Shown here: positions 30,692 through 42,284 of the stretch, one piece after another
Layout: every line of letters starts with the position of its first letter
Numbering within the stretch: position 1 is the first letter of the stretch
NCBI GenBank assembly: GCA_027422505.1
Contig: JAPQWV010001644.1
Span: 1 to 64,000 of the forward strand
Source of the DNA: Craterostigma plantagineum
Taxonomy: Eukaryota; Streptophyta; Magnoliopsida; Lamiales; Linderniaceae
Direction of reading: 5' to 3'
DNA: 64,000 nucleotides
Notes under the pieces: generated by a model
Databases searched by the model: none
The model's input: only the letters and a program-made list of their open reading frames with translations
Told to the model about the DNA's origin: nothing
Position numbers and translations under genes: made by a program

Positions 30692-33491
30692 TGTAACGAC
30701 CCGACTTCCTAGATACGTATTTTGGCGGATTTTCGCAGCGTAAGCAGCGGAAAGCCCATTTAATTAAAACTTTTAAAATATAATAATACAAATACGTTCG
30801 ATGTCTAAATCCATAAGTCAACACATTTTTATTCATTGGGCCGAAGCCCAATAAGTCCAAGCCCAAATTTAAAAAAAACACGAAACATAAACTCGTTCCA
30901 CAGGTCGCGTCCCATGTACTGCGCCGCCCTCAAAAGTCCGTGGAGTCACCGCCATTAGCCATCTTACCTACACACGTAAACCCTGAGCTTTTGCCCAGTA
31001 GATGAAAATATGCATGAATGCAAATGCTCTCACATCCCAATCTCGACTTATCTCACAAATATACACGCTCGACTCTTTTCTCATATCTCATATCTCATAT
31101 CTCATATCATCACATCACAGGGCCCGAGGCTTAGGTACTAAAGGCAACACGCGCGCAGGGGTCAGTAGCTCGGGAGGCCCCACTCCCCACAAGGGTCAGT
31201 AGCTCGGGAGGCCCACTCCCCACATCTCAATCATATAGTGCGCCTTAGTCCTAACCTCAACTCATACCATTCGACAACCATCACTCGGTCATAAACTACC
31301 CCACTCATCAACACTATACAATGTCACCGTGACTATGCACGATTCTCTCCCCTCATAACACGTTTATGCAAATGTCATGCAAGTAAAATGCAATACATAA
31401 AATGCAAATCTTCATATCATGTATCGGCCCGAGGTATCAGCTTGGCCCGATCCGAAAACTATCGTACGCTAAATAATCGGGCCCAGAGCCCGCGTTCCAA
31501 ATTACTCGGCCCGAAACCTTACTCATCGATCTCTCCCCGAAGTTTCACTAAGAGTTCCAAAATTTAATCCTTTTCACTTTATTTAGCACCCTAATTTCAA
31601 AATTGGTCCCTAATTTAATATATTTTAAAACTCTATTGTCCAACTTTCAAAATATCACTTAAATTTCTAATTTAAAAATATCTTTTTAAATTTTTGCATT
31701 TAAAACCCCAAAATTTCATAGTTTACTTTTAAGGATCCGAAAATTTTCCTAAGTTTCAGATCTGCCCCAAATCTTTAAAATTTCAGATCTGCCCCGAAAG
31801 TTTATATTTATTTAAAAATCTCTCCTGTTGGGATTTTACATTCTCAGCTCCCAGATTTAAAATTTTTCAATCTAGTCACCGAATTTTAAAAATTACACAA
31901 AGGACCCCAATTATTTATTCCGAATTTCAAATCTCCCCCAAAATCTTTATATTTCTTCAAAAAATCTCCTCTATCCGGATTTTACATTCTCAGCCACCAT
32001 ATTTTTGAAACTTTTCAATCTAGTCCCCAAATTTTTGAAAATTACCCAAGGACCCCAATTATTTATTCCAAATTTTAAATATGTCCTAAAAACTTTATAT
32101 TTCTTTAATAATATCCCCTATTCGGAATTTTACAACACAGACTCCATGGATTTTTTTAAATTTCGATCAAGTTCCAAAATTTAAAAATAATTATTTTATA
32201 CGGCTGTTTTACGACAGTTTTGGATTTCTCAATGATCACATGGTAAACGATGTCCGATGGACCTGAAATTTTAACCACAGATAAAGGACTTGCAAATCTT
32301 AATTCTGTTCAAAGGAATTTTTAATCTGAAGTCTAGATTGTGAGATATGAATTTTTGAACCTCTTGGCCGAAATGGATAAAGAAAACCCTAGAAAACCCT
32401 AATTCTCCCCAAGTTTTGCTCTATCATCTTAATTTAAAGTCCTCTATCCCTATTTCCAAATATTCATAGATCTAAAAATACTCAATCTCGTGCTCCCTAA
32501 GATAACCAACGAAAAATTCATGCAAGAAAATTATTATTATCACATAAACACGAAGAATTCGATGAATAACATGCAAAACACGTAAAATTCACAAATCCTA
32601 TATTGTTTACGTATGTAGGTGATCTTCACCTACCTTACGTCCGTAGAAAGCTAAATCACGGGGTGTTTCCGTGTGACCCCGACCCGAGAGCTTCTATCCC
32701 GAGCTTCTCCTCGTCCGCGGGCTTCTCCCTCTTCTCCTTCTCTTCTTTTTCTTCTCTTTCTTTTTCTTTCCTTTCTCTCTTCTTCTTTCCTTTCCTCTCC
32801 CTCGGCCTCTCCTCTCTTCTCTTTTACTTGTTGGTTATTTTATCCTTATGAGATTAATGAGGTGGCTTAATGGTTGTTAGTTTGTCTTCATGCTCACATG
32901 GAGATGACATTAGGTGTTATAGATCTTGTCATCATGCTTGAGGAGGTAGCATTAGGTATGATATTGTCTTTTCTTTTTCTCTTTTCTCCCCTCTCTCCTT
33001 CCCTCTCTCCCAACGTAACTTCCTCCTTTCTTCTTCTCTATTTTCTTTAATTTATTTATCTTGTCCTATGAGGTGTATTATTTGTCCTTATGAGGTGTAT
33101 GAGGTATATTTGATATAATTACTAAATAGGTGATGTTTTGCTTTATTTGTTTTGTTTTATTGTATTCCATCAAATATATCATTATGGGACAAAATAGGAT
33201 TAAATACATTTAAGATGATGAGGTGTGATGAGGATTTTTAATTTTTATTTTCGGCCCTATATATTATTGTTATTATTATTGTTATTATTATTGGCCAAAC
33301 TCCAAATAATTTGGGCCATTATTTCCTTATTTGGCCATAATATTTTCAATCCATTTAAACTTTTTTTTTTTCGGGTCCAATTATATATTTTTTTGTCCGG
33401 CTTGGAAAGGAATCGGTGTATGTTCGAAAATCGACTCCATACATTCCGAATATTATTTAAATGATCCAGTATAAATTTTGCGAGTATTACA
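30692..33491 (-). mobile_element. 5' LTR of chromovirus 3
   Basis: The 2800-bp LTR is almost identical to 25033-27835. By eye I find only about six one- or two-base length differences in homopolymer or short repeats (for example near 31058, 31401, 31779 and 32150) and no clear substitution. It has the same internal features as the left copy. Confidence 0.9.
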
Positions 33492-33496
33492 CCCGC
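33492..33496. repeat. Target-site duplication CCCGC (right)
   Basis: It is the same five bases as 25028-25032. Confidence 0.9.
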
Positions 33497-33682
33497 CCCC
33501 CGCAAAGTTTTTGTTATTACCGTCTTCTTTCTTCTAATTATACGTATAGAATCGATATAATTCCTCTTCCACAAAGATAGATCTCTTACACACAGTCACT
33601 ACTTTCACCATCAAACTAACGTAAGCTTCGAACAACATTTTCGAGTTAAGCAATCGTTTTACATAATAACAATAATAGACCT

Positions 33683-33854
33683 ATGGATATGTCGATCGCC
33701 AAAGCTTCTTCGACTTATCAAGGTTTCAGATTTCTTCCAACCGACGAGGAATTAATACAACATTATCTCAAGAGAAAGCTTCAAGGCTCAAACGAGGCTG
33801 TCAACATTATTGCTGAGGTTGATATTTGCAGTCATGAGCCTTGGGATTTACCAG
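33683..33854 (+). CDS. NAC gene exon 1
   Basis: The ATG at 33683 gives 17 residues before the LPTDEEL motif, so the N-terminus is slightly longer than the usual short NAC start. The exon stops in phase 1 at a consensus donor right after WDLP, the classic first intron position of NAC genes. About 200 bp upstream (33497-33682) is available for promoter or 5'UTR before the chromovirus 3 boundary. Confidence 0.75.
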
Positions 33855-35103
33855 GTAAGAAGCGACTGGAAAAAATTTCTTCTTCTTCTTCTTCATCGTG
33901 GTATACTGTAAATGATGTTGAGCAACTGTAGAATTTACATATTCTTAGCTTAAATTGATGTTTGCTAATGATAATGACGACAAAAGCTGAAGTGATTGAC
34001 AAAAGTGGTCAGTGCAAACCACGGTAAACCAAATCAATAATAAGGATGCTAATATGTTGATGATACATGTTTTAGCAGATGATAATAGATCGACAAATCA
34101 TCGTTTGCAATAGTAACTAATTAATCTCCACTTATTCCTTGTTTGGCTTATATATCCCTCTCCGCAATACACTCGGACAATGTATAGTTCTTCTTCTCTC
34201 CTCGGGGAAGGAGATACCCAAACGGGTCTAGAAGGCGCAAAAGAGCCACACAGTGTGGGTATTGGAAGCCCACGGTGAAGGAACGAGCTGCAAATGGCTG
34301 GTCCAATGTCATCATAAACACCAAGAGGACTCTGGTCTTCCACACTGGTCGCGTCCCGAGAGGCCAAAGAACCGAGTGGATGATGCAAGAGTACACTGCT
34401 GCTACTACTGCTACTACTACTAATTCTCCTCAGGTATTCATACTGATTAGACTTTGTCTTACCTACTTGGTTAGGATATACCGAGGTAGACTTGAAAGCG
34501 CTACATATAGCACTTGTACACAGTGAAACACATTGATTGGGGGCACCGATACGGATGGAATAGTGTGTAAGGTGCCAAATGTCAAATTTTAAGCATAGTT
34601 CAGTATTAAGCCCAATTGGGTACGAAAGACAAAAGCAAACTGATTTACTTTTCAAAATTCGATGTTGCTATATATTTAATGCTACATCTCTTCACTTATA
34701 AATACAAGGATGGTATGGTGGTATGCCGGCTTCAGAGAATAGCGAGTCCATCTTCGATCGGGCGAAAATCAGAGAAATAACAAGGAAAAAGGAGGACACA
34801 ATAGCAACACATCCAAGGAGTCGAGCGATGTATGTAAATATATACGATTCCCACCTATTCTTTTTGTTGATTGGTTTTGAGTTTATTCTTCTCATCTTGG
34901 GCTCAATGACCGATTGACCGACTATGCAGGTCTATCCCGGGGAAGGTGATCATCATCACCATTATAACGATGAAATGAACGATGACATAATAAAGGAGCA
35001 TGCATGTGAAACAATGATGAAGTTTTCAGAACCTCAGAAAGATAAAAAGCGCAAAAGAAGTCAGGGGGACTGCTTATGCTCTTCTAGGTCCTCTTGCTCG
35101 TGA
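33683..35103 (+). pseudogene. NAC-domain transcription factor gene, probably broken
   Basis: NAC proteins are plant transcription factors with an N-terminal DNA-binding NAC domain. Exon 1 (33683-33854) encodes subdomains [22 protein letters not shown] and [14 protein letters not shown], ending at CAG|GTAAGA. Exon 2 (to 34433, CAG|GTATTC) encodes FFFSPRGRRYPNGS, RATQCGYWKPTVKER and TKRTLVFHTGRVPRGQ...EWMMQEY (subdomains C/D). Exon 3 starts at 34709 with DGMVVCRLQR (subdomain E). A last frame at 34930-35103 ends KRKRSQGDCLCSSRSSCS. Faults: TAG at 34185-34187 where the conserved Trp before FFFSP should be; no acceptor in phase with exon 1; and an apparent one-base loss near 34737, after which the NSESIFDRAK text continues in another frame. 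A copia LTR starts 84 bp after the last stop. Confidence 0.75.
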
Positions 35104-35182
35104 TGTTCCTTTTACGTAATCTGAAATAATAGATACGTATTGCAGTTTGAAGAAACATACGGCGTAGATTGCGTTGATCTTG

Positions 35183-35187
35183 CTTAC
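35183..35187. repeat. Target-site duplication CTTAC (left)
   Basis: CTTAC lies immediately before the LTR start TGTTGG and is repeated at 50133-50137. Confidence 0.9.
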
Positions 35188-36848
35188 TGTTGGTTTTTAA
35201 GCTAAATGGCTTTGGGTCCAAATGGGTATTAACCCATTAATAAAATCAGTTTCGGTTTTCTATTAAATCGAAAAGCCATTGAATGTCGAAACGAGAAATC
35301 GTTGAAAGATTATGAATATATGTTTCATGGAGAATCTAAAGAATATTAATTGGTTCAAAACCGAATTTGGGTGAATGAGAAATTAATTTTCGAAGTTGGA
35401 CCAATAATGATTAAAATGGTTGATAGTGTTTAAGTGGGGAATATAGTGTCCCACACTGGTTAGACACTAAGAAAATATTCACCATATATATAGAAACCCA
35501 TGTGGGTTTATTCAAAAGGGTTTGCCATGTGATGGGCTTAAATGGGCTTAAGTGGGCTTATTGGGCTTGAAAAACTTGTGTGTGTTTTGGCCAAAGTAAT
35601 AGGTGCGAGTCGGTGCCTCGCACCGACGAGCACCGAGCATCGAGCTCGAGCCCGTGGCATGGTCGGGCCGGGCCAAAGTGCGCAATGGGCGCTTTGGGGC
35701 GCCACACTTTGCACTTCGCACAACGTCGGAGCATTGCGGAGCTTACTTAAATTTTTCATCCAGTGGGCGGCGACGGTGACGGTGCCGGTGACATGGCAGT
35801 TGAGGCGAAACGAGGCATCGGAGCATTGAGGAGCTTACTTACATTTTTCCTCCGGTGACATGGCATTGAGGTGAAGATGATTGGGCAGTCCAAATGAGAT
35901 GGTATGATCCATTGGATCAAATGGAAGTTAGTGGGTTGTTGGGCTGATCCGGCCAACTAGAAACTATCGGTCCATGCATCGGAGCGAGGAGCATTGATGA
36001 GCTTACTTAAAATTTTCCTCCGGTGGGCGGCGACGGTGATGGTGCCTGTGACATGGCAGTTGAGGTAAAGATAATTGTGCTGTCCAGATGAGATGGTCCA
36101 TTGGATCAAATGGAAGCAGTGGGTTGTTGGGCTGATCCGGCCCAACTAGAAATTGTCGGTCGGCCCAAGGACAGGCGTCGGTAGCCGCCTCGGGCTGTCG
36201 GTCGGAGAACCGGGTCGCCGTCGGTGGGACATGCCTTAGATTCGGGCTGTCTCTCGCCGGGCAATAAATAGACCAATAATCCAATAAGTTTGAAATATTC
36301 GTTCAGATCCCTGCAAAATTACATAAGCAGTCTAGAAAGTTCTTGAAATTGCAATTAAGCCCCTACGTTATAAATTCCTATAAATAGACCCCTTATGAAT
36401 TGGAAAAATTCATTGATATTAAAACCCAAATGAAATTACATCATTCACTCCCAACTCCCTAAAAATCCTGAATCAATAGAAACTCGAGTTTCGAGTACGT
36501 TCGCCGAAAAAATTTGAATTGTTGTGCTAGGATTTCGAGTTTAGAAGTCGGTGTATCTTCGAGACAATCGCTGCTGACCGAAAGCACAGAATATCGAGGC
36601 GATTTCGTCTTACGGACAGTGTGTTCAACACACGCCTCGACTCGTCTACGGTCATGGATAATCTAGACAAACTCAAGGTCGAGTTTGTTCATCATGTGGG
36701 GTTTACTAGTGCTCGTATTTGAGCTATCATATTCTGGGTACTCACGAACTGCACCTGCGTTTGAAGACACTCCATCCTCCGACTATCTACCGCCGAAGTT
36801 TACTATCAAAGCTTTCTCTGCCGCCGAACAGACTCACCCGATACAACA
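35188..36848 (+). mobile_element. 5' LTR of copia element
   Basis: Begins TGTTGGTTTTTAAGC and ends CCCGATACAACA. The end was fixed by comparison with the 3' copy, which ends GAAGATTCAACA just before the CTTAC repeat. Internally, a unit starting GGAGCATTG..GGAGCTTACTTA and GGCGGCGACGGTGACGGTGC is partly repeated two to three times between 35700 and 36170. TATAAATAG lies at 36379-36387, and the small membrane ORF at 36654-36764 is downstream of it. Confidence 0.85.
36654..36764 (+). pseudogene. Small membrane-peptide ORF in 5' LTR (frame-damaged)
   Basis: Starts MDNLDKLKVE and ends in frame with FWVLTNCTCV then TGA. Compared with the 3' LTR copy, one T is inserted after codon 10 and one base is lost near 36722. 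The middle is therefore read out of frame and a TGA appears at 36720-36722. The net length is unchanged. It lies about 240 nt downstream of the predicted transcription start and upstream of gag, so in RNA it would be an upstream ORF in the 5' leader. Confidence 0.5.
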
Positions 36849-36888
36849 ATCGTAAGATGAAACTTTTGTTCGTGAGCTGATCGATGGC

Positions 36889-37750
36889 AACCAACGCACC
36901 AATGATTCCTGCCAGCAGCCACTCGAACGTCGTGCCAAGTTCAACGGACGGAGTTCAAACGTTGGCAGCAAAAGATGATGTTCTACCTGACGACGCTCCA
37001 CCTTGTCCGATTCCTGAAGGAGATTGCTCCTATGGTGACAGAAGTCGCCCCACCAGCTGAGGGTGAAAACCCTAACGACGGCCACTTAATCTGAGCAAGA
37101 AAGAGCTGCGTTAGACGCATGGAATCATAATGATTTCATGTGCCGCAACTATATTCTAAACGCCCTAGACGATGACCTATACAACTTCTATGCAGTGGCT
37201 ACGACTGCGAAAGAGTTGTGAGATTCGTTGGACAAGTAGTATAAGACCGACGATGCCGGACTGAAGAAGTTCATCGTCGGCAAATTCTTGGACTATAAGA
37301 TGACTGACTCTAAGCCGGTGCTGGACCAGGTCCGTGACCTGCAACTAATTATTCACGATATTCATGCTGAAAATATGCAGATCAACGAAACCTTCCAGGT
37401 AGCTGCGATTATCGAGAAGCGGCCGCCTCTGTGGAAGGATTTCAAGAATTACCTCAAGCACAAACGAAAAGAGATGGGGCTTGAGGACCTGATTGTGTGG
37501 CTTTGGATCGAGGAAGATAACCGAAAGAGTGAAGCCAAGAACAAGTGGGGCAGTATGGAGGCAGGAGCCAACTTGGCCGAGCCGAGCTATGGAAACAAGC
37601 GTAAAAGGCCATGTCCGCCGCAAAAAGAAGCAAGACCCGAATTCCAAAAGATTTAAGGGCAACTGTTATAACTGCGATAAACCAGGGCATATAGCCAAGG
37701 ATTGTCGTAAAAAGAAGAGAGTTAATAAGACTCAAGCGCATATCACTGAA
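36889..37750 (+). pseudogene. Copia gag
   Basis: The ATG at 36889 (MATNAPMIPASSHSN) is the first ATG after the LTR. Frames then shift: RWQQKMMFYLTTLHLVRFLK is in another frame, and stops occur near 37092 and 37219. The best open part is 37288-37656 (LDQVRDLQLIIHDIHAENMQ, LWKDFKNYLKHKRKEMGLED), which is UBN2-type capsid. The zinc knuckle CYNCDKPGHIAKDC follows at about 37666-37707 in the frame of 37493-38062. It is non-functional. Confidence 0.8.
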
Positions 37751-38200
37751 GAGAAGCAGCCGGCAACAGACATGTTCGAGCTAGACCTGACTGCAGTCGT
37801 GTACGAGGCAAACATTGTGGAAAATGCGAACTACTGGTACATCGACAGCGGAGCAACGTGCCACGTATGCTCCGACAAAGAAATATTCTCCACCTACACG
37901 CCTTTCGGGTATGACGCTCTATACGGGGAATGCAGCGACGTCCAACATCGTAGGATTGGAATGGGTGGTGTTGAAGATGACTTCGGGCAAGGAAGTAATG
38001 CTTGTGGACGTGCTGCATGTCCCAGACATCCGCAAGAATCTGGTATCTGGTGCTCTGCTTAGTAACGCTTGATTTAGACAAGTGTTTGAAGCTGGAAAAT
38101 ATGTACTGACCAAGAATGGTCATTTAATTGGCAAAGGTTACCTGGAGAATAGCCTTTTTAAGTTATCTGTAATGCCTGTAAAATGCGATATTAAGATCGC
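37751..38200 (+). pseudogene. Copia protease
   Basis: [20 protein letters not shown] at about 37827-37886 is the copia protease active-site region (Asp-Ser-Gly). A frameshift near 37920-37930 moves the rest ([20 protein letters not shown]) to the frame of 37815-38072. The tail VFEAGKYVLTKNGHLIGKGY follows. It would cleave Gag-Pol but is broken. Confidence 0.8.
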
Positions 38201-38239
38201 TGATAATAATAAAGTCAGTTCTTACTTTGTTGAGTTGTC

Positions 38240-38858
38240 TAATTAATGGCATGTCAGATTAGGATATGTGAGTTTAAACAAACTGAAAAAGTTAATAAGT
38301 TTAAACTTACTTCGACAATTGGAAATTGATTCACAACATAAGTGTGAAATCTTGATAGAAGCAAAAATGGCCAAGGCAGCATTTTTCTCTGTCGCAGCAC
38401 TAGAATTGATACATACTGATATATGCGATCTGAAATTCGTGCAAACTAGAGGTGGAAAGAAATACTTTATTACGTTTATCGACGATTGCACGAAGTACTG
38501 TCACGTGTATCTTTTAAGTGGTAAAGACGAAGCTCTTGATACCTTCAAAAAATATAAAAGTGAAGTTGAGAATCAACTTAACTCTAAGATCAAAATAATA
38601 AGAAGTGGTAGAGGAGGAGAATACGTGGCACCGTTTGTGGAATTTTGCCGAGAACATGGTATTATTTACCAGACGACGACACCATATTCACCTCAATCAA
38701 ATGGCATTTTTGAACGCAAAAATAGAACTCTTAAGGAGATGATGAATGCGATGCTAATTAGTTCAGGGCTACCTCAGAATTTGTGGGGGGAAGCCATACT
38801 ATCATCAAATCGCATTCTAAATATGTTGCCACACAATAAACATGATAAAACACTGTAA
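38240..38858 (+). pseudogene. Copia integrase
   Basis: The best open frame is 38268-38858 (196 codons). [20 protein letters not shown] carries the first catalytic Asp. The second motif reads RSGRGGEYV where RSDRGGEY is usual, so the second catalytic Asp is replaced by Gly. The Glu motif is intact ([20 protein letters not shown]). The N-terminal zinc-binding region ([16 protein letters not shown]) has lost residues. A stop after HNKHDKTL ends it early. Confidence 0.8.
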
Positions 38859-39715
38859 ATAGTGGAAAGGTAGACAACCTTCCTACGGATATCTTAAAGT
38901 GTGTGGGTGACCCGCAAAGGTAGAAGTACCTAACCAAAACAGGTCATTGCAGAAAATAGTAATGCATACAAATTTCTGGTGCATAAGTCGGAAATTCCCG
39001 ACATGAATTCTGGGATGATTATTGAATCGAGAAATGCTGTTTTCTTTGATAACATCTTTCAAACGAAGGAAAGAAATGAAATAAGTTGTAAAAGAAATAT
39101 GAAATCGTTGAAATTTCGCCTCCAAAAGTTGAGGAACCACGGCAAAGTAAGCGTAAAAAAGTGGCCAAATCATTTGGGCCTGATTCCTAACATATATGTT
39201 TGACAACGAACCTAGGACGGTGCAAGAAGCTCTGTCGATTCCAGAAGCTCCGTTCTGGAAAGAAGCTGTAAACAGTGAAATTGAAGCCAACATGAGAATC
39301 ACACTTGGGAGTTAGTAGATCTCCCTAAGGGTGTAAACCTTTAGGATGCAAGTGGGTCCTTAAAAGGAAATATAAAACCGATGGATCAATTGAAAAATAT
39401 AAGACTCGTTTAGTAGCCAAGGGATACTCCCAAAAGGAAGGGTACGATTTCTTCGATACCTATTCACCCGTAACGAGAATTACATCAATAAGGGTTTTAC
39501 TATTGCAGCATTGTATGACCTCGAGGTACACCAAATGGATATAAAAACGGCATTCCTAAATGGAGACCTCGAAGAAGAAATCTACATGGATCAGCCTCAA
39601 GGGTTTACAGTACCTGGGCAGGAAAACAAAGTGTGCCGACTCGTGATGTCGTTTTACGGGCTTAAACAAGCAGCAAAACAATGGCACCAAAAATTCGATA
39701 TGACTATGCTATAGA
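38859..39715 (+). pseudogene. Copia linker and RT N-terminal half
   Basis: A decayed integrase-RT linker leads to RT text at 39345-39500 ([40 protein letters not shown]). A frame break follows, and then open codons at 39511-39714: [32 protein letters not shown] and SFYGLKQAAKQWHQKFD. A TAG at 39712-39714 ends it. The YVDD box that should follow is deleted. Confidence 0.8.
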
Positions 39716-40480
39716 ATGGATTCAAAAAACAGAGGAGACCTGTATCACAGCAAGAATAAGCTCGAGTGATTGGCAATGTACTTAACTAACTACACTCGAC
39801 CTGATATAGCATATTCAATAAGTAAACTCAGCAGGTTTACGAGTAATCCTGGGAGTAATCATTGGATAGCTATGAGAAGGATGCTGAAATATCTGAAGCA
39901 CACTATTAATCATGGCATACTCTATAGATATCCAGTATTCTTGAAGGATAGTGCGATGCTAACCGGATATCTGACAGCAAAAATTCCAAATCCACTAGTG
40001 GTTATGTATTTACCATTGGTGGAGGAGCAATTTCTTGGAAATCATCCAAGCAAACCTGCATAGCTCGAACTACGATGGAATAGGAGTTCGTTGCACTAGA
40101 TAAAGCCGGTGAAGAAGCAGATTGGCTCCGAAATTTTTTGGAGGACATTCCTTGTTGGAATAAGCCTGTACCGCCCATTATGATACATTGCGACAGTATG
40201 GCCGCAATTGGTAGGGCAAAAAATAGTATGTATAATGGTAAATCTCGGCACATACGTCGAAGACATAATACCGTACGACAACTGATCTCTAGTGGAATAA
40301 TCTCTATTGACTATGTGAAGTAAAGAGAATATAGCAGATCCTTTGACGAAAGGCATTGCTAGAGATCAGCACTATAATGTAGTAAGGGGAATGGGGCTTA
40401 AAAACCACACACCCAAGAACAAGCTCGGTGGTAACTCAACCATGATGAGTGGAGATCCCACAAACATGGTTCAATGAGAC
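39716..40480 (+). pseudogene. Copia RT end and RNase H
   Basis: Text resumes after the deletion at MYLTNYTRPDIAYSISKLSR (39776 onward) and WIAMRRMLKYLKHTINHGIL. RNase H follows in broken frames: ARTTMEEFVAL-like, PIMIHCDSMAAIGRAKNSMY, RHIRRRHNTVRQLISSG and ENIADPLTKGIARDQHYNVV near 40327-40383. Confidence 0.8.
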
Positions 40481-40926
40481 AACTAAGCTGAGTGTAGTTC
40501 AGTAGCTTACTTGGATTTTTTTTTATGAAGCTCATTCTCATAAGCTGCCCAAGTAATTAGCCGATGACGTGTGGTAAAGGATAAACAATGTTGTTTTTAA
40601 TGATGGCTATACCTGATGGTGGAGTATTTTGGGATACTCTAGGATTAAGTCCTAATAGTCGATCACATATATAGTGAGAAGTGGGGCCGAAATGGACACA
40701 ACGTGAGAATCGGAAGAAATTAGATTCGTCACTATGTGTACGCAGTTGTCTTAATTTACATAAAAGCTGTCAGTTCAAGCATCATGTTCACTGAACAACG
40801 AGTAAATTCGACTGAGTTTCACTAGGGAAGGTTCAAAGCCACAAGCTACCTATCTCGATGCGGTGACGGGTTGTCGAGTTTTTCTTGCAAGAGTCAGCAT
40901 GCATAGCATTTGCATTAATTTCCATT
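40481..40926 (+). other. Copia 3' untranslated region
   Basis: No gene is seen. Sequence runs from the end of RNase H to the PPT. It contains ordinary low-complexity text. Confidence 0.5.
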
Positions 40927-40928
40927 CA

Positions 40929-40938
40929 TATGGGGGAT
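40929..40938 (+). other. Polypurine tract of copia element
   Basis: TATGGGGGAT directly precedes TGTTGGTTTT, the LTR start. Confidence 0.75.
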
Positions 40939-40960
40939 TGTTGGTTTTAAACCAAATGGG
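40939..40960 (+). mobile_element. 3' LTR of copia, first 22 bp
   Basis: TGTTGGTTTTAAACCAAATG matches the 5' LTR start with minor changes. The next LTR text, about 550-800 bp, is missing, and chromovirus 2 gag begins. Confidence 0.65.
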
Positions 40961-41800
40961 ACTATATTGGTGAGAGAATCCGTAAGCTTAATCCCCCGAC
41001 CTTCGCCAAGGCCGTTAATCCTTCGGTGGCCGAGGATTGGATCGGCACGATCGAAGATCTCTTTGTCTGTAGCTGCGTGCCGAATAATGAGAAGGTATTG
41101 TGTGCCGTTTCCCTATTACGGGGAAGCGCACGTTTCTGGTGGAACACGTGAAGGTGTTAGAAGATCCCGCTGCTATGACGTGGGAAGCTTCAGAGAACTT
41201 TTCTACGATAAGTATTTCACTGCTCACGACCAGGAGCAGCGAATGTACGAATTTATGAACCTGAATCAAGGTCAAATGCCAGTTGCGGAATATATCCGCA
41301 GGTTCGAGGAGTTATCACGTTTTGTTCCTCATCTCGTAGCGACGAATACGCTAAAGGTTACGAGATTCCTACGGGGACTGAAACCCGAATCTATCGGGAC
41401 TTGAGTGTAGCGGGTGTACGACAACTAGACTTCGGCCAAGCAATGGAGCGTGCGCTGATAGCCGAACAGGCGGAAGTAGTGAGGGAAGCCCAAGAAACCA
41501 ACCGGAAGAGGGAAAGCTAGCAAGGAGGAAGTAGCCAGAAGCGCCAATTTTCGGCAAGGGCCCAAAAAATAAAGGTAACCGACCGGGTCAGCAGATGTGG
41601 CACCCGAACTTAGCCAGGGACCAACCAACGTCCCGAATCAACCACCGGTGCCAGCGCCACAGTGTCTACACTGTGTCGAAATCACTTCGACATTTCCTAC
41701 GGACCACGACCGAGCCAGAATCTGCGGTGCTTCCGGTGTGGAAAGACTGGACACACTGCACGGACTTGTACGGAAGGTCAGCCTCGACTGCAAAATCAGC
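40961..41800 (+). pseudogene. Chromovirus 2 gag
   Basis: Retrotrans_gag-type text is present: NPSVAEDWIGTIEDLF (41014-41061), SLLRGSARFWWNT (41108-41146), then TWEAFRELFYDKYFTAHDQE and YIRRFEELSRFVPHLVATNT in the open frame ending at 41404. A TGA at 41402-41404 interrupts before the QAMERALIAEQAEV helix. The zinc knuckle CFRCGKTGHTARTC follows at 41729-41770. The N-terminus is absent. Confidence 0.8.
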
Positions 41801-42213
41801 CGCAGAATCTGATTCGACCTCCACCTGTACCGGCACGAGTTTTCACGCTGACCAACGAAGATGCTGAGGCGAACCCAGCCGTGGTGACTGGTACGTTGAA
41901 TATCTTTCACGTACCATGTTCAATTCTTATCGATTCTGGAGCCACACATTCGTTTGTGTTGGCCAATTTCGTGACTAGGAGGGGAATCTATCCCACCCAT
42001 TCTTCATGCAATTTCATAGTATCCCTACCACACGAAGATCCAAATCAGACCAACTTAGTGGTAGAAAATTGTCCTGTTAGTATTGAAGGGAGGGAATTAG
42101 ATGTAGACCTAATAGTAATCCTGATGAATGATTACGACATCATATTCGGGATGGGTTGGCTCTCGAAATACGGGGCTATCATTGATTGTTCGAAGAAAGT
42201 AGTTAGGTTCTGA
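41662..42213 (+). pseudogene. Chromovirus 2 zinc knuckle and protease
   Basis: One open frame of 183 codons contains the CCHC knuckle, PARVFTLTNEDAEANPAVVT and the protease catalytic LIDSGATHSF (about residues 90-99). It then runs to DYDIIFGMGWLSKYGAIIDC. A TGA follows RF at 42211-42213. It is better preserved than the chromovirus 1 protease. Confidence 0.85.
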
Positions 42214-42284
42214 TCACCCGAGAGAGACAGAAATTCTAATTTTCGGGAAAGAAAAATGGTAAGTTAATCCCTCGGATTTCTGCT

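Larger units (their letters stand above)
25033..33491 (-). mobile_element. Chromovirus 3: non-autonomous chimeric Ty3/gypsy element
   Basis: This is an intact 8.46-kb insertion bounded by LTRs of 2803 and 2800 bp and a perfect CCCGC duplication. PPT and primer-site positions put the coding strand on minus. The interior is only 2.86 kb. It holds a decayed pol 3' end (28850-27850) and, on the PBS side, about 1.8 kb of other sequence that includes a copia-type LTR-like leader with a small ORF. No gag, protease, RT core or complete integrase remains, so mobilisation must have been in trans. Confidence 0.85.

Noticed and set aside
25033..33491. Treating the two near-identical 2.8-kb blocks as an assembly artefact
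   Set aside because: They are flanked by a perfect CCCGC duplication, bear TG...CA ends, PPT and primer site in the right places, and differ by several small indels. These are real LTRs.
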